64,000 bases of DNA, from NCBI GenBank assembly GCA_900455085.1, contig UGTZ01000001.1, positions 464,501 through 528,500 of the forward strand, in the 5' to 3' direction. Below the pieces are notes generated by a model. It did no database searches. It worked only from the letters and a program-made list of their open reading frames with translations, and was not told the DNA's origin. Positions 1-8,688 of the stretch are shown here, one piece after another (positions within the stretch are counted from its first letter, which is position 1; every line of letters begins with the position of its first letter). Position numbers and translations under genes: made by a program. The stretch is from Providencia rettgeri (GTDB taxonomy: Bacteria > Pseudomonadota > Gammaproteobacteria > Enterobacterales > Enterobacteriaceae).

Positions 1-3000
1 GTAAAAGTTGGGGGAAAAGAATACAAGACCCAAGCAAATGATAAAGGGGAATGGCAACTTGAAGTTCCCCTTGATGGTGATGGGGAGCACAACCTCATTT
101 TCCGAGATGAAACGAAAGATTTGATACTCGGGATTGTTAAGCTAAATGTCCTAACAACGCCCCCTACATTCAATGAATTTCATATCGAAAAAAGTGATAC
201 GCACAGTAAAGCAGCTGATGTAGCTAAAAATAATAATCCTCACCTGAATTTTACTTATACAGGAAATATGGATTATTACGAGATTGCAGTTAATGAGAAG
301 ACTATCAAATATGACAAAAAATCTGTTAATGATGATAGTTCACAAACGACTTTTAATAATACTCTAAATTTACCTAATGGTGAGCATAAAGCTAGGATTA
401 CCGCTTTTGATATTGCGGGTAATAAGGTCGAGCATGAAACCATTATTAAAGTGTTAAGCGGTGAGGCCCAAAAACCTAAAATCGAGTTTGGTATTACTGA
501 AAATCAAAGTATTAGTAGTGATGGTGGCGAACTTACTTTTGACAAAAATCACTTAGAAATAACAGGTAAAACCTCTCCCGCAGGGATTGTTAAAATAAAA
601 GATAAAACAGGTAAAGAAATTGGAACGACCAAAGCGGACAATGAAGGAACCTGGGCATATACATTGCCTATCGAATGTATTCCCAGTGATATAACAGGGG
701 GTGGCAATCTTGAATTTTCTATTACAGCGTACGATCTGATTAATCGAAAAAGTAATATCAATTTTTCACTTATTTATGATGACTCGGCTCCTGAAATAAC
801 TAACTTTCAGACGAGTGAGATCGGCAGTAATGACACGGTATATAACAATGGATTGACCTTTAGTGGCAAAACTCAACCTAATTCTACCGTACATTTTACG
901 TTGTCTAAAGGACAAGAAGCTATACATGAATCTGCAAAAGCGGATAAGACAGGGAATTGGCAATTCAAACCACTTGCCTCTCAAATGCCAGCTGACGGCC
1001 AATATGTTTACAATATTACGGTTGAAAATGTATTAGGGAAAATGAATGCAGAGAAAGATAAATTACAAGGTAGCTTAACAATTAAAACGACGCCTGAAAT
1101 AACCTGGGGATTAGATGATAATGATGATACCGGTATTAAAGGCGATAATATTACCAATATAAAAACACCGAAGTTTAGTGGAAAAACGGAGCCTCATGCT
1201 TCTATCCGATTGATTTTTGATAATAACTTAACTCATTCATACGATGCCAAAGCAGATGAAAATGGCGTATGGGTGATAGATGAAAAAGTAAAATTCGAAG
1301 AAGGATCATACGGTTATACGATAGCTGTGGAAGATAAGGTGCATGGAATTAGTGGCCAGAAACATGGTAGATTTCAGATTGATACCACTGCCCCGAAGGT
1401 ATTAACAGGTGGTGTGATTGATGCACGAGATGGTGTTGCTAAAGAGCATGTTCTCACTGATGCGAATATACCTGATTTTAGTGGATATAGTGATCCCTTT
1501 GCACGAGTTTTACTCAATATAAAGTCTCCTTTAGATAGCACTCATTTTTCTCAGACAATTATTGCAGACGAAAAGGGGAGTTGGGCATTTACATTACCTT
1601 CAGCAAGTGCATTGAAAGACGGGGAATATACCTATCAGGCAAGGGTAGAAGATAGTGCGGGTAATCTAAATAATGATTTGATGCTACAAGGCACTATCAA
1701 GGTGGATACAATTGCTCCAGATACTCTTGATGGTGGTGTTGGTAATTCTAAAGATAATACTTATCAATTGGATTGCGTAACAAATATCACAAAACCCACT
1801 TTTTGTGGTTCAGCAGAGCCAGGTGTGGTCCTACAGTTAATAGTGGGTGAGCATGTTTATAAGGATATTAAGGTTGATGAAAAAGGTCAGTGGAAATTCA
1901 CACTTCCATCGTCACTGACAGAGGACACCTATATTTATAAAGTAGAGATGAAAGATGCTGTTGGGCATAAAGGAACTAAAAGCTTAAGGGGTAAGATTAT
2001 TATCGATACAACACCGCCTGATGTACTGGAGGGTGGGTTAGATACTACATCAGATACAGGGATCTCAAACAGTGGTTTCACTAACCATAAAACACCAACC
2101 TTCAGTGGGACGACAGAATCTAATGCTTTCGTTGAGCTAAAGATTGCGAATGAGAGTTATACCGGGGCGGCGGATAAAAACGGTCAATGGACAATTCCGG
2201 TCACTAATCCACTGACTGATGGTTCCTATAAATATATTCTTGAAGTGAAAGATAGCGCGGGTAATAAAAAAAGTGTCGTTGACAACATCACCATTGATAC
2301 CAAGGCGCCTGAACTTTCTGGGCAATTAGATGAGACGACCGATATCGGTACAAAAGGTAATAATCTTACCAACGATAACAAGCCAAAATTCAGTGGAATG
2401 ACCGAAGCTGGTGCTTTCGTTGAGCTCACTATCGATGAGAAGACTTATCATGTAAATGCCGATAAAAACGGTCAATGGACAATTCCGGTCACTAACCCAC
2501 TGACTGATGGTTCCTATCAATATACTCTTGAAGTGAAAGATAGCGCGGGTAATAAAAAAAGTGTCGTTGACAACATCACCATTGATACCAAGGCGCCTGA
2601 ACTTTCTGGGCAATTAGATGAGACGACCGATATCGGTACAAAAGGTAATAATCTTACCAACGATAACAAGCCAAAATTCAGTGGAATGACCGAAGCTGGT
2701 GCTTTCGTTGAGCTCACTATCGGTGAGAAGACTTATCATGTAAATGCCGATAAAAAGGGTCAATGGACAATTCCGGTCACTAACCCACTGACTGATGGTT
2801 CCCATCAATATACTCTTGAAGTGAAAGATGTTGCGGGTAATTTTAGTGATAAGAAAATTACAGGCAAAATTACGATAGATTCAACCCTGCCAGATGCATC
2901 AATAATCCCTGCATCAACACCAGTAGAAAGTCACGTGGTGATGCCAACAGATATTCCAGTAGTTGATAATACGATATCTCAAATAGATATTGATAATCAC

Positions 3001-3009
3001 AATTTCTAG
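1..3009 (+). CDS. Large Ig-like repeat surface protein, C-terminal part (5' end outside window)
   Basis: The reading frame is open from the first base, so this is the last 1,002 residues of a larger protein. It consists of Ig-like modules of about 95 residues. Each has a D-T/S-x-x-P opening, an F-S-G-x-T/S-E/D-x-x-A/S strand, a D-x-x-G-x-W strand and a D-G-x-Y/H ending. These are hallmarks of bacterial Ig-like domains in BapA/RTX-type adhesins. The last three modules are near-identical 96-residue copies. The C terminus is a short polar tail (ends IDIDNHNF) without an LPxTG motif, a beta-barrel or a recognisable lectin cap. The secretion route cannot be judged without the N terminus. A perfect hairpin follows the stop. 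A role in adhesion or biofilm is inferred from the family. Confidence 0.8.
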   Translation, partial: VKVGGKEYKTQANDKGEWQLEVPLDGDGEHNLIFRDETKDLILGIVKLNVLTTPPTFNEFHIEKSDTHSKAADVAKNNNPHLNFTYTGNMDYYEIAVNEKTIKYDKKSVNDDSSQTTFNNTLNLPNGEHKARITAFDIAGNKVEHETIIKVLSGEAQKPKIEFGITENQSISSDGGELTFDKNHLEITGKTSPAGIVKIKDKTGKEIGTTKADNEGTWAYTLPIECIPSDITGGGNLEFSITAYDLINRKSNINFSLIYDDSAPEITNFQTSEIGSNDTVYNNGLTFSGKTQPNSTVHFTLSKGQEAIHESAKADKTGNWQFKPLASQMPADGQYVYNITVENVLGKMNAEKDKLQGSLTIKTTPEITWGLDDNDDTGIKGDNITNIKTPKFSGKTEPHASIRLIFDNNLTHSYDAKADENGVWVIDEKVKFEEGSYGYTIAVEDKVHGISGQKHGRFQIDTTAPKVLTGGVIDARDGVAKEHVLTDANIPDFSGYSDPFARVLLNIKSPLDSTHFSQTIIADEKGSWAFTLPSASALKDGEYTYQARVEDSAGNLNNDLMLQGTIKVDTIAPDTLDGGVGNSKDNTYQLDCVTNITKPTFCGSAEPGVVLQLIVGEHVYKDIKVDEKGQWKFTLPSSLTEDTYIYKVEMKDAVGHKGTKSLRGKIIIDTTPPDVLEGGLDTTSDTGISNSGFTNHKTPTFSGTTESNAFVELKIANESYTGAADKNGQWTIPVTNPLTDGSYKYILEVKDSAGNKKSVVDNITIDTKAPELSGQLDETTDIGTKGNNLTNDNKPKFSGMTEAGAFVELTIDEKTYHVNADKNGQWTIPVTNPLTDGSYQYTLEVKDSAGNKKSVVDNITIDTKAPELSGQLDETTDIGTKGNNLTNDNKPKFSGMTEAGAFVELTIGEKTYHVNADKKGQWTIPVTNPLTDGSHQYTLEVKDVAGNFSDKKITGKITIDSTLPDASIIPASTPVESHVVMPTDIPVVDNTISQIDIDNHNF
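2125..2840 (+). repeat. Tandem 288-bp in-frame repeats (about 2.5 copies)
   Basis: Copies begin at 2125, 2413 and 2701, each with GCTTTCGTTGAGCT, a period of exactly 288 bp or 96 codons. Copies two and three are almost identical at DNA level. Copy one differs mainly in its first 50 bases. The repeat keeps the reading frame of the Ig-like protein, so copy number could change by recombination without breaking the gene. Confidence 0.9.
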
Positions 3010-3031
3010 TGAAGAGATTTTAGACAATATC

Positions 3032-3066
3032 GTTAAGCCTCATCATAATAAATGATGAGGCTTAAC
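3032..3066. terminator. Hairpin between convergent genes
   Basis: A perfect 15-bp stem (GTTAAGCCTCATCAT and its complement) encloses a 5-nt loop. It lies between the stop of the Ig-repeat gene and the 3' end of the convergent AraC-type gene. A short T-rich stretch (ATTTTAAATT) follows on the plus strand. It probably terminates both genes. Confidence 0.75.
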
Positions 3067-3081
3067 ATTTTAAATTATAAA

Positions 3082-3903
3082 CTATTTGAAGAGCGAAAAT
3101 GTTGCTGCGGATTGTGCGTGAAAATTTTTAAATGCCAGTAAAAAATAAGGAACATCATCATAGCCAACTTCTTGGGCGATGCGTGTTATAGGCATATTTT
3201 CTGTTCTCGATAATATCATCGCTTTATTCATTCGCGACATTAAGCTAATTTTGGAAAAACTGGTGTATTCACTGGCCAGTCGTCGTTTAAGCGTTGAAGA
3301 ACTCATATGAAGTTTTTTCGCGATAGTATCTAAAGTATGGCATTGCTTACCTGCACTATGAAAAATTAAGTCATACACTTTATCTTTTATCGAGATATTT
3401 ATTGATGCATATAATGTAGGGATAAATTCATTTACCAGTAAAAAAAATGACAAAATAAAACCCAAATGAATATGAATAATATTCTGGTTGGTAGTTGAGT
3501 TAACTTCTTTAATAGCAGAGTGAAATACATCTTCAATAATTGGGTTTTCTTGTAAGTTAGTACAACAGATTTGACCTATTGAAGATGTTTTTTTCTTATT
3601 AATAAATAATGCAGATTGTTGTTGATAAAAGGATTTTAACATGTCTGTGGTCATTGGAAGTACATCCACAGCGAGTAGATTGTGATTATCATGATTGATT
3701 ATTTCAATTGAAGATCCTTTGGGGAGAAAACAAATATCTGAGGCTGTCAGTTTTTGCCATGGGCCTTCTTCTATTCGCATGTCAATTTCACCCGAGCTAA
3801 CTTTAAAGAGTAGGGAGTGAGTTAGATAAAAGCTATTTTTTATTTTATTTGATAGGGTTTCAATATAGGTATGAAACGATTTTACACAGAAATTAGTCGA
3901 CAT
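3082..3903 (-). CDS. AraC-family transcriptional regulator
   Basis: A 273-residue protein whose C-terminal 100 residues form the two helix-turn-helix motifs of AraC regulators. The first is around L-D-T-I-A-K-K-L-H-M-S-S-S-T-L-K-R-R-L. The second is around I-T-R-I-A-Q-E-V-G-Y-D-D-V-P-Y-F, followed by the usual F-K-x-F segment. The N-terminal half is a divergent cupin-like ligand or dimerisation region. It resembles the virulence and stress group (GadX, AppY, Rns) more than sugar regulators, but no specific orthologue is recognised. It converges on the Ig-repeat adhesin gene and stands alone, so its targets cannot be read from context. Confidence 0.85.
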   Translation of the reverse strand: MSTNFCVKSFHTYIETLSNKIKNSFYLTHSLLFKVSSGEIDMRIEEGPWQKLTASDICFLPKGSSIEIINHDNHNLLAVDVLPMTTDMLKSFYQQQSALFINKKKTSSIGQICCTNLQENPIIEDVFHSAIKEVNSTTNQNIIHIHLGFILSFFLLVNEFIPTLYASINISIKDKVYDLIFHSAGKQCHTLDTIAKKLHMSSSTLKRRLASEYTSFSKISLMSRMNKAMILSRTENMPITRIAQEVGYDDVPYFLLAFKNFHAQSAATFSLFK

Positions 3904-4352
3904 TTTTGAACCTAAATAAATATTACCTACGATTACTACCGTAAAATTATTCTGGTTGTGTCAAAGAATTGTTCACGGTTTCCATTTTTTAACAACAAAC
4001 CCTGAGCTTGAATAAGATGAAAAGCGGTTTGTCATTACCTCCTTGCTTTATAAACCTCAGCGTATGCGATGTGGTTTACTAGAAGGGACGCAGGGATACT
4101 AATTTTATGCGGTGTATATTGATTTAATTAATGGTCACGATTTTTTATGTTTTTTAGAAGGAAAAATAAATTCGAAATTAGTCAGTAGTATTCCGAGAGT
4201 GACGTTTTTAATTTGTTGTTTTTATTTGAAATAATTATTTTAGCTTTAAAATTGGAATTGGATTTTTAGAGTGACAAAAAGATAAGTAAGAAAAAAGCTA
4301 AAGTGAAATAGCCACTATTAGGCGATAAATATTAAAAATAGTAGTAAATAAA
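3904..4352. other. AT-rich intergenic region
   Basis: About 450 bases upstream of the AraC-type gene and downstream of the O-acetylation cluster. No ORF of convincing coding character, RNA gene or repeat is seen. It presumably holds the AraC gene promoter. Confidence 0.5.
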
Positions 4353-4384
4353 AAGGCAGGGTACGTTGAAAATACCTCTGCCTT
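4353..4384 (-). terminator. Terminator of the O-acetylation cluster
   Basis: AAGGCAG...CTGCCTT stem extended by GGTA/TACC across one bulged base, directly downstream of the minus-strand SGNH lipoprotein stop. On the minus strand it is followed by a T-rich run. Confidence 0.65.
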
Positions 4385-4404
4385 ATCGTGCATTGAGTCA
4401 GTCA

Positions 4405-5631
4405 TTAATTCAATATTTGGCTTAACTGACTATATAAACCTTGAGCACTCTTTTTGTACCCTTCAACAGAAAGGTGAACATTATCTGGGCGGGCTAAATC
4501 TTGCGCTGCCCATGTGCGAATTGAACAAGGGCCACCCATAAAGGCTTGCCAGTCCCAAAATAACGTATTTTCCTGAGCAGCAACCGTCTTTTGAATTTGA
4601 ATCACACTCGTTAAATTTACTGGCATTTGTGCTTGGCAACTAGCTGCATTATTAAATTTAAGTGAATCATTCGGGCCGATAAGTAAAATAACGCTGTTGG
4701 GCATTTGTTGGCGAATTAAGCGGATTTTGGCACGTAAATTTTGCTCATAAGCGGCTAAATCTAACGTATCATTAAACGCTTCATTGGTTCCATAAGCTAG
4801 AATCACCATATCAGGCGACATTTGCGCTAAAGTTTCGCTCCACTGTGGCTGCCATTTATCAGCCATACTCAATGTTGCACCATTGAGCCCAAGCGCTGAA
4901 AGCATCACCCCTGGTTTTTGCGAACGCACTAACCACCCTCCAATTTTTAACCCATTACCTTTATTAACAGTAACCTGAGCAGGGAGTTGGGTATTTACAG
5001 GGGATGAAAATACCCACTGGTTTCCCGTGGCGGGTAATGCAACGCTGGGGGAAACAGCTGGAGCGACACGCATTTGTGAATCTCCTGCGCTTTGATAGAG
5101 AGTTTGTAGCTGGTAAGCCCCTAGCGCCGGCTGTAAAGGCTTAAGCACCACTTTGCTGTTGGCTGCTTGTGGTTCGGCAATTAGCCCACCAAGTGGGTAG
5201 TCAAAGCGCTCATCTTTACGGCTTGAAGCCAGAGACCACTCTTTCTTTTCACTCATACGGTTAATGGTTGCTGTACGTTGTCCCGGTACTGAAATAGGTG
5301 GAATGAAGCCTGGGCCCGCATCCCCATAGCGTTGCTGGAACAAGGTTCTCAAATTGCCACTGAAAAAGTCAGCAGCGGTGTGTGAATCACCAATTTGGAC
5401 GATGTGCACTTGTTGGCTGCCTTGGCGTAGCTTTTTCGCCAGCAGTGGCAAATTAGGCTCTGCGTTATTGATCAACTGCCCTTGTGCAACCGCAGACTGG
5501 CCTTTAGGTAGGCTAGTCGTACGTGTTTTGTCTGATGTGTTCTGGCAAGACAATAAGCCCAGCGATAAAAGCGCAATCACGCTACCCGCCAATATTTTGG
5601 ACTTAGCTTGACACAGTTTGTTCAGTTTCAT
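4405..5631 (-). CDS. SGNH-hydrolase lipoprotein, PatB/OapB-like O-acetylation partner
   Basis: A 408-residue protein from the ATG at 5631, which has an AGGAACC ribosome site; an ATG 19 codons upstream would place a charged extension before the signal. The signal peptide ends in the lipobox L-L-S-C. Catalytic SGNH blocks are visible: I-G-D-S-H (nucleophile Ser), A-Y-G-T-N-E, and D-N-V-H-L near the C terminus. The middle part looks like a beta-rich insert. The start overlaps the 3' end of the preceding SGNH gene by 29 bp, so translation is probably coupled. With the upstream membrane O-acyltransferase it resembles systems that move acetyl groups across the inner membrane onto peptidoglycan or an exopolysaccharide. 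The substrate is inferred, not shown. Confidence 0.8.
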   Translation of the reverse strand: MKLNKLCQAKSKILAGSVIALLSLGLLSCQNTSDKTRTTSLPKGQSAVAQGQLINNAEPNLPLLAKKLRQGSQQVHIVQIGDSHTAADFFSGNLRTLFQQRYGDAGPGFIPPISVPGQRTATINRMSEKKEWSLASSRKDERFDYPLGGLIAEPQAANSKVVLKPLQPALGAYQLQTLYQSAGDSQMRVAPAVSPSVALPATGNQWVFSSPVNTQLPAQVTVNKGNGLKIGGWLVRSQKPGVMLSALGLNGATLSMADKWQPQWSETLAQMSPDMVILAYGTNEAFNDTLDLAAYEQNLRAKIRLIRQQMPNSVILLIGPNDSLKFNNAASCQAQMPVNLTSVIQIQKTVAAQENTLFWDWQAFMGGPCSIRTWAAQDLARPDNVHLSVEGYKKSAQGLYSQLSQILN

Positions 5632-6771
5632 GAGGTTCCTTTTCTTCCTCTTCTTCGAAATGAATGAGTGAGAATACTTTTTCAGCAATCAATTGTTGGC
5701 CTTTTCCGCTGAAATGGATCCCGTCACCACTTCGCAATTTAATTGTACTGCTTGCATCACCGATATAGTCAGAATAGGTATCGCCTTTATATTTAAAGAC
5801 ATCATTGACAGAAAAGTAAATTTCGCCGTTATCCTCAACTTCAGATTGGTAGAGGCTACTCAAGAATTTCATACCATCGGAGAGCGTATTTTTACGCATA
5901 TTAGGGGGGCCAACCCAAATAACATCAACATTGTGCTGGCGAGCGGTCGATATTATATCACTAATCCGTTCACGGTACACTTTTTCCCAATCTTCACTTT
6001 TAAATTTGACGTATTTATAACCCGTTTGTGATGGCATATCCCAAGGGTCATTAGGTCCTAAAAAAACGACGAGAACCTTAATGTTCGGGTTATCATTCAA
6101 TGCCTTGGCAATGGTTTGTGGCCAATTGAAAAAGCGTGGATATGCTAATCCTGTACTTTGTTTGCTTAGATTAATGCTATCAATATTATATTTTTTCAAG
6201 AGCATGTTTTTAACATGTGGAGCAACACCTTGCATCATGGAGTCCCCGCAAACAGGACTTGTTGGCCTTTTTCAATATTGGCTACATGTTTTGGCACGAT
6301 AGGCTGATCTTTTTTGATAGTAAAACCACCAAAGTTAATTTTGGGGTTTTTCTCCCTAGCTTGTGGTCGTTTCAGGCGTTCAGGGAAGGTTATCGATAAG
6401 CTTTCAGCTGGATAAATATAGCCATTCACAAAATGAAGGCCAACTTGAAACTCGGTGGGAAAACTGAGTGTTTTGTCTTTATTGGCCAATGCGATTTCTG
6501 CCGCTTGCTTGTCTTCTTGCGCTTTTTGCCCTGATGCGTAGTAAGTAAATAGGCTTCCCGCTTCAAGTGCACCATCATGTAAATAAGCTCCATAATCCCA
6601 GATAGGATTCCCCGCCATTTTTGCCCATGGGGTATCTTGGTGATATTTCTGCTGCCAAAATCGTTCTAGTGAGCTTTGATTCAACCAAATTAATAATAGG
6701 CCGGCAACGAGGACAATAAATAAAATCTGCCCAACCTTGATGAGGGTATTTTTAAACTCAGAAGTTAGCAT
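5603..6771 (-). CDS. DUF459/SGNH-type periplasmic esterase-like protein (one frameshift)
   Basis: Two reading frames together form one 389-residue protein. Residues 10-30 are a membrane anchor. The first frame ends Q-V-L-F-A-G-T-P-stop; the second begins M-M-Q-G-V-A-P. Restoring one G to the GGGG run near 6250 gives A-G-D-S-M-M-Q-G-V-A, the block I motif with the catalytic serine of this family. Later blocks L-G-P-N-D and D-G-I-H-F are intact. The gene overlaps the preceding acyltransferase gene by 14 bp and the following lipoprotein gene by 29 bp, as expected for a coupled operon. The ATGA arrangement at the break could be mistaken for two genes, but the split motif argues for one. Sequencing error or true inactivation cannot be separated here. 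Confidence 0.75.
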
Positions 6772-8176
6772 AAATAAACCCCGGCATACCTGAAGGAGAA
6801 AGCATAAACATAATGGTTAGAATAATCGCGAGCGGAATAGGATAATAATACCAAGGAATAGTTTGGTATTTTTTCGCTACATAATGGTAGGCTTGTACAA
6901 AATAAGGGTAGGTAATCAGTAGTAGCCAAAATGCGACTAATAGCCCCAAGCTTGCATTAATAGAAGCGATAAAACCAGGGGCAATGATTTGATTGACCAT
7001 TAACAGGGCATCATCAAATGAGGCGCTGCGAAAGAAGATCCAAGCAAAACAGACGAAATGGAAAGTAATAATACGCGACACCCAAACTGATAATGTTTTA
7101 TTAGGGATCACTTGGGTCCATCCTAATTTTTCCATGCATAAATTCTTAAGATTGAGCAATACAATCCCTAATCCATGAATGGCCCCCCATACCACAAATG
7201 TCATTGCAGCACCGTGCCATAACCCTGAAATGACCATAGCAAGGAATACATTAGTGTTCATACGACTAAAACCTTTGCGGTTACCGCCAAGGGGAATATA
7301 AATGTAGTCGCGAATAAAGGTTGATAAGCTGATATGCCAGCGAGCCCAAAACTCTTTTAAATTTGCAGCTAAATAAGGCGCATTAAAGTTAACAGGAACT
7401 CTAAACCCTAATAATAATGCGATGCCCGTCACCAGATTGGTATAACCAGAGAAGTTAAAGTAAATATTCCAAGCATACGCATAGGTTGCTATTAGAATCT
7501 CTCCTGCACTGTAACCCACAGGGGCATCAAATACAGGGTTTACAAAGTTTTCAGATAAGTAAGAGCTAAATAAAAACAATTTCACCAGTGCTAATGAGAT
7601 AAGCAATATGGCTTTTCGAGGATCTAAAATTTCACGGCTTTCAGCTTGTATTTGGGGCAGAAAATTCTTCGCGCGGTTGATTGGCCCCGCGACGATGCTG
7701 GGAAAAAATGCAAGATATAGTGTCACGTCAAAGAAATCAGCTTTAGGAATTTCTTTGCGACAAACCGATACCGTATAGCTTACCGAGTGGAATACATAAA
7801 ATGAGAGGCCAAGAGGTGCGAGTATCTCCAATATAGGAAGACCAACACTAAAGCCAAATTTGTCGAGTGTTTGTTGGATAGTCTCTTGAAAGAATGAGTA
7901 ATATTTAAAGGTGGTAAAGAAAACAATAATGACGGCGGTAAGAATACCGTATATCCATCGACTAGAGAGCCAATTAGTTGCCACATTGGTAAGCAAATAA
8001 ATGATCAGTGTGTAGCTAAATAAAATATAAGCAAAGTCAGGGCTAAATGAATAAACAAAAAAATAGCTAGCAGTGATTAATAAGCCATTCTGTAGTTTTG
8101 CACTGGGCTGACAACCCCAATAAATAAGAAAAAAAATTAAGAAAGAGCCAAGAAACTCAAAAGAGAAGAAATTCAT
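6758..8176 (-). CDS. MBOAT-family membrane O-acyltransferase (AlgI/PatA-like)
   Basis: A 472-residue polytopic protein starting at MNFFSFEFLG (8176). An in-frame ATG 46 codons upstream lies inside a palindromic intergenic repeat and would prefix a hydrophilic, low-quality sequence, so it was not used. The MBOAT signature is present, with the conserved W-A-R-W-H-I-S-L-S segment and the catalytic histidine in G-L-W-H-G-A. Family members (AlgI, PatA, DltB) pass acetyl or alanyl groups from the cytoplasm across the inner membrane. The next two genes encode SGNH proteins, which is the layout of peptidoglycan or exopolysaccharide O-acetylation loci. Peptidoglycan O-acetylation is known in Providencia, which makes PatA a reasonable guess. 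An exopolysaccharide target is equally possible. Confidence 0.85.
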   Translation of the reverse strand: MNFFSFEFLGSFLIFFLIYWGCQPSAKLQNGLLITASYFFVYSFSPDFAYILFSYTLIIYLLTNVATNWLSSRWIYGILTAVIIVFFTTFKYYSFFQETIQQTLDKFGFSVGLPILEILAPLGLSFYVFHSVSYTVSVCRKEIPKADFFDVTLYLAFFPSIVAGPINRAKNFLPQIQAESREILDPRKAILLISLALVKLFLFSSYLSENFVNPVFDAPVGYSAGEILIATYAYAWNIYFNFSGYTNLVTGIALLLGFRVPVNFNAPYLAANLKEFWARWHISLSTFIRDYIYIPLGGNRKGFSRMNTNVFLAMVISGLWHGAAMTFVVWGAIHGLGIVLLNLKNLCMEKLGWTQVIPNKTLSVWVSRIITFHFVCFAWIFFRSASFDDALLMVNQIIAPGFIASINASLGLLVAFWLLLITYPYFVQAYHYVAKKYQTIPWYYYPIPLAIILTIMFMLSPSGMPGFIYANF

Positions 8177-8258
8177 ATTAGACTCAAAGATGTTAATTAT
8201 TTTGTTAGAAGGTGAGGGTATATGATATTTGATCTCTTTTTCTATGCAATCAGAATAT

Positions 8259-8382
8259 TGCTCGTCATATTTCGAATGGTGACTTTGTTGGCTACGTTCA
8301 GCTACCCTAGTCACATACTTATGTATGCTCCTAGGGATATCCTCTCTTGCCGCCTCGCCACCATTCGAACTATTTAGAGCAA
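8259..8382. repeat. Enterobacterial intergenic palindromic repeat (ERIC/YPAL-like)
   Basis: An imperfect palindrome with TTCGAATGGTG in the left arm and CACCATTCGAA in the right arm, around a centre containing CACATACTTATGTATGCTC. The same centre recurs at about 15505. This is the style of ERIC/YPAL-type non-coding repeats. The exact family name is uncertain. Confidence 0.65.
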
Positions 8383-8625
8383 TAGAGTTAATCTAAAATA
8401 ACGAATAAAAACCATCAAAAAAACAAGTAATGCATTTAATTGGCTGTAGGGAGCCTCTCTTGCCGCCTTGTCACCATTCGAACTATTTAGAGTAATAGCG
8501 CCAATCTAAAATAACGAATAAAAACCATCAAAAAAACAAGTAATGCATTTAATTGGCTGTAGGGAGCCTCTCTTGCCGCCTCGCCACCATTCGAACTATT
8601 TAGAGCAATAGAGTCAATCTAAAAA
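8341..8625. repeat. Tandem 113-bp repeats (about 2.5 copies)
   Basis: Units begin at 8341, 8454 and 8567 with CCTCTCTTGCCGCCT, a period of exactly 113 bp with only a few substitutions. Each unit carries the right half of the palindromic element plus its flank (ending GGCTGTAGGGAG). It appears to be a local triplication of half an intergenic repeat. There is no unique spacer, so it is not a CRISPR array. Confidence 0.85.
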
Positions 8626-8630
8626 ACAAT

Positions 8631-8662
8631 AAAAAAATCCACTTAACGAAGTGGATTTTTTT
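8631..8662. terminator. Rho-independent terminator downstream of bax
   Basis: AATCCACTT-AACG-AAGTGGATT stem flanked by an A7 run and a T8 run, so it can act in both directions. It lies 27 bp after the bax stop. Confidence 0.9.
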
Positions 8663-8688
8663 TATGTCTTGTACCTGGTGATACAAAA

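Noticed and set aside
6081..6399. Plus-strand frames over the O-acetylation cluster
   Set aside because: They are antisense to motif-bearing SGNH coding sequence and show no family features.
5603..6771. Phase-variable switch as the main explanation of the broken SGNH gene
   Set aside because: Similar homopolymer lesions occur in rtcB, arnT and other non-surface genes, so a sequencing artefact is more likely.
8177..8314. 46-codon N-terminal extension of the membrane O-acyltransferase
   Set aside because: It lies in the palindromic repeat, is hydrophilic and unlike the family; the ATG at 8176 starts directly at the first membrane helix.
8341..8625. CRISPR-like array
   Set aside because: The 113-bp units are contiguous copies without unique spacers.
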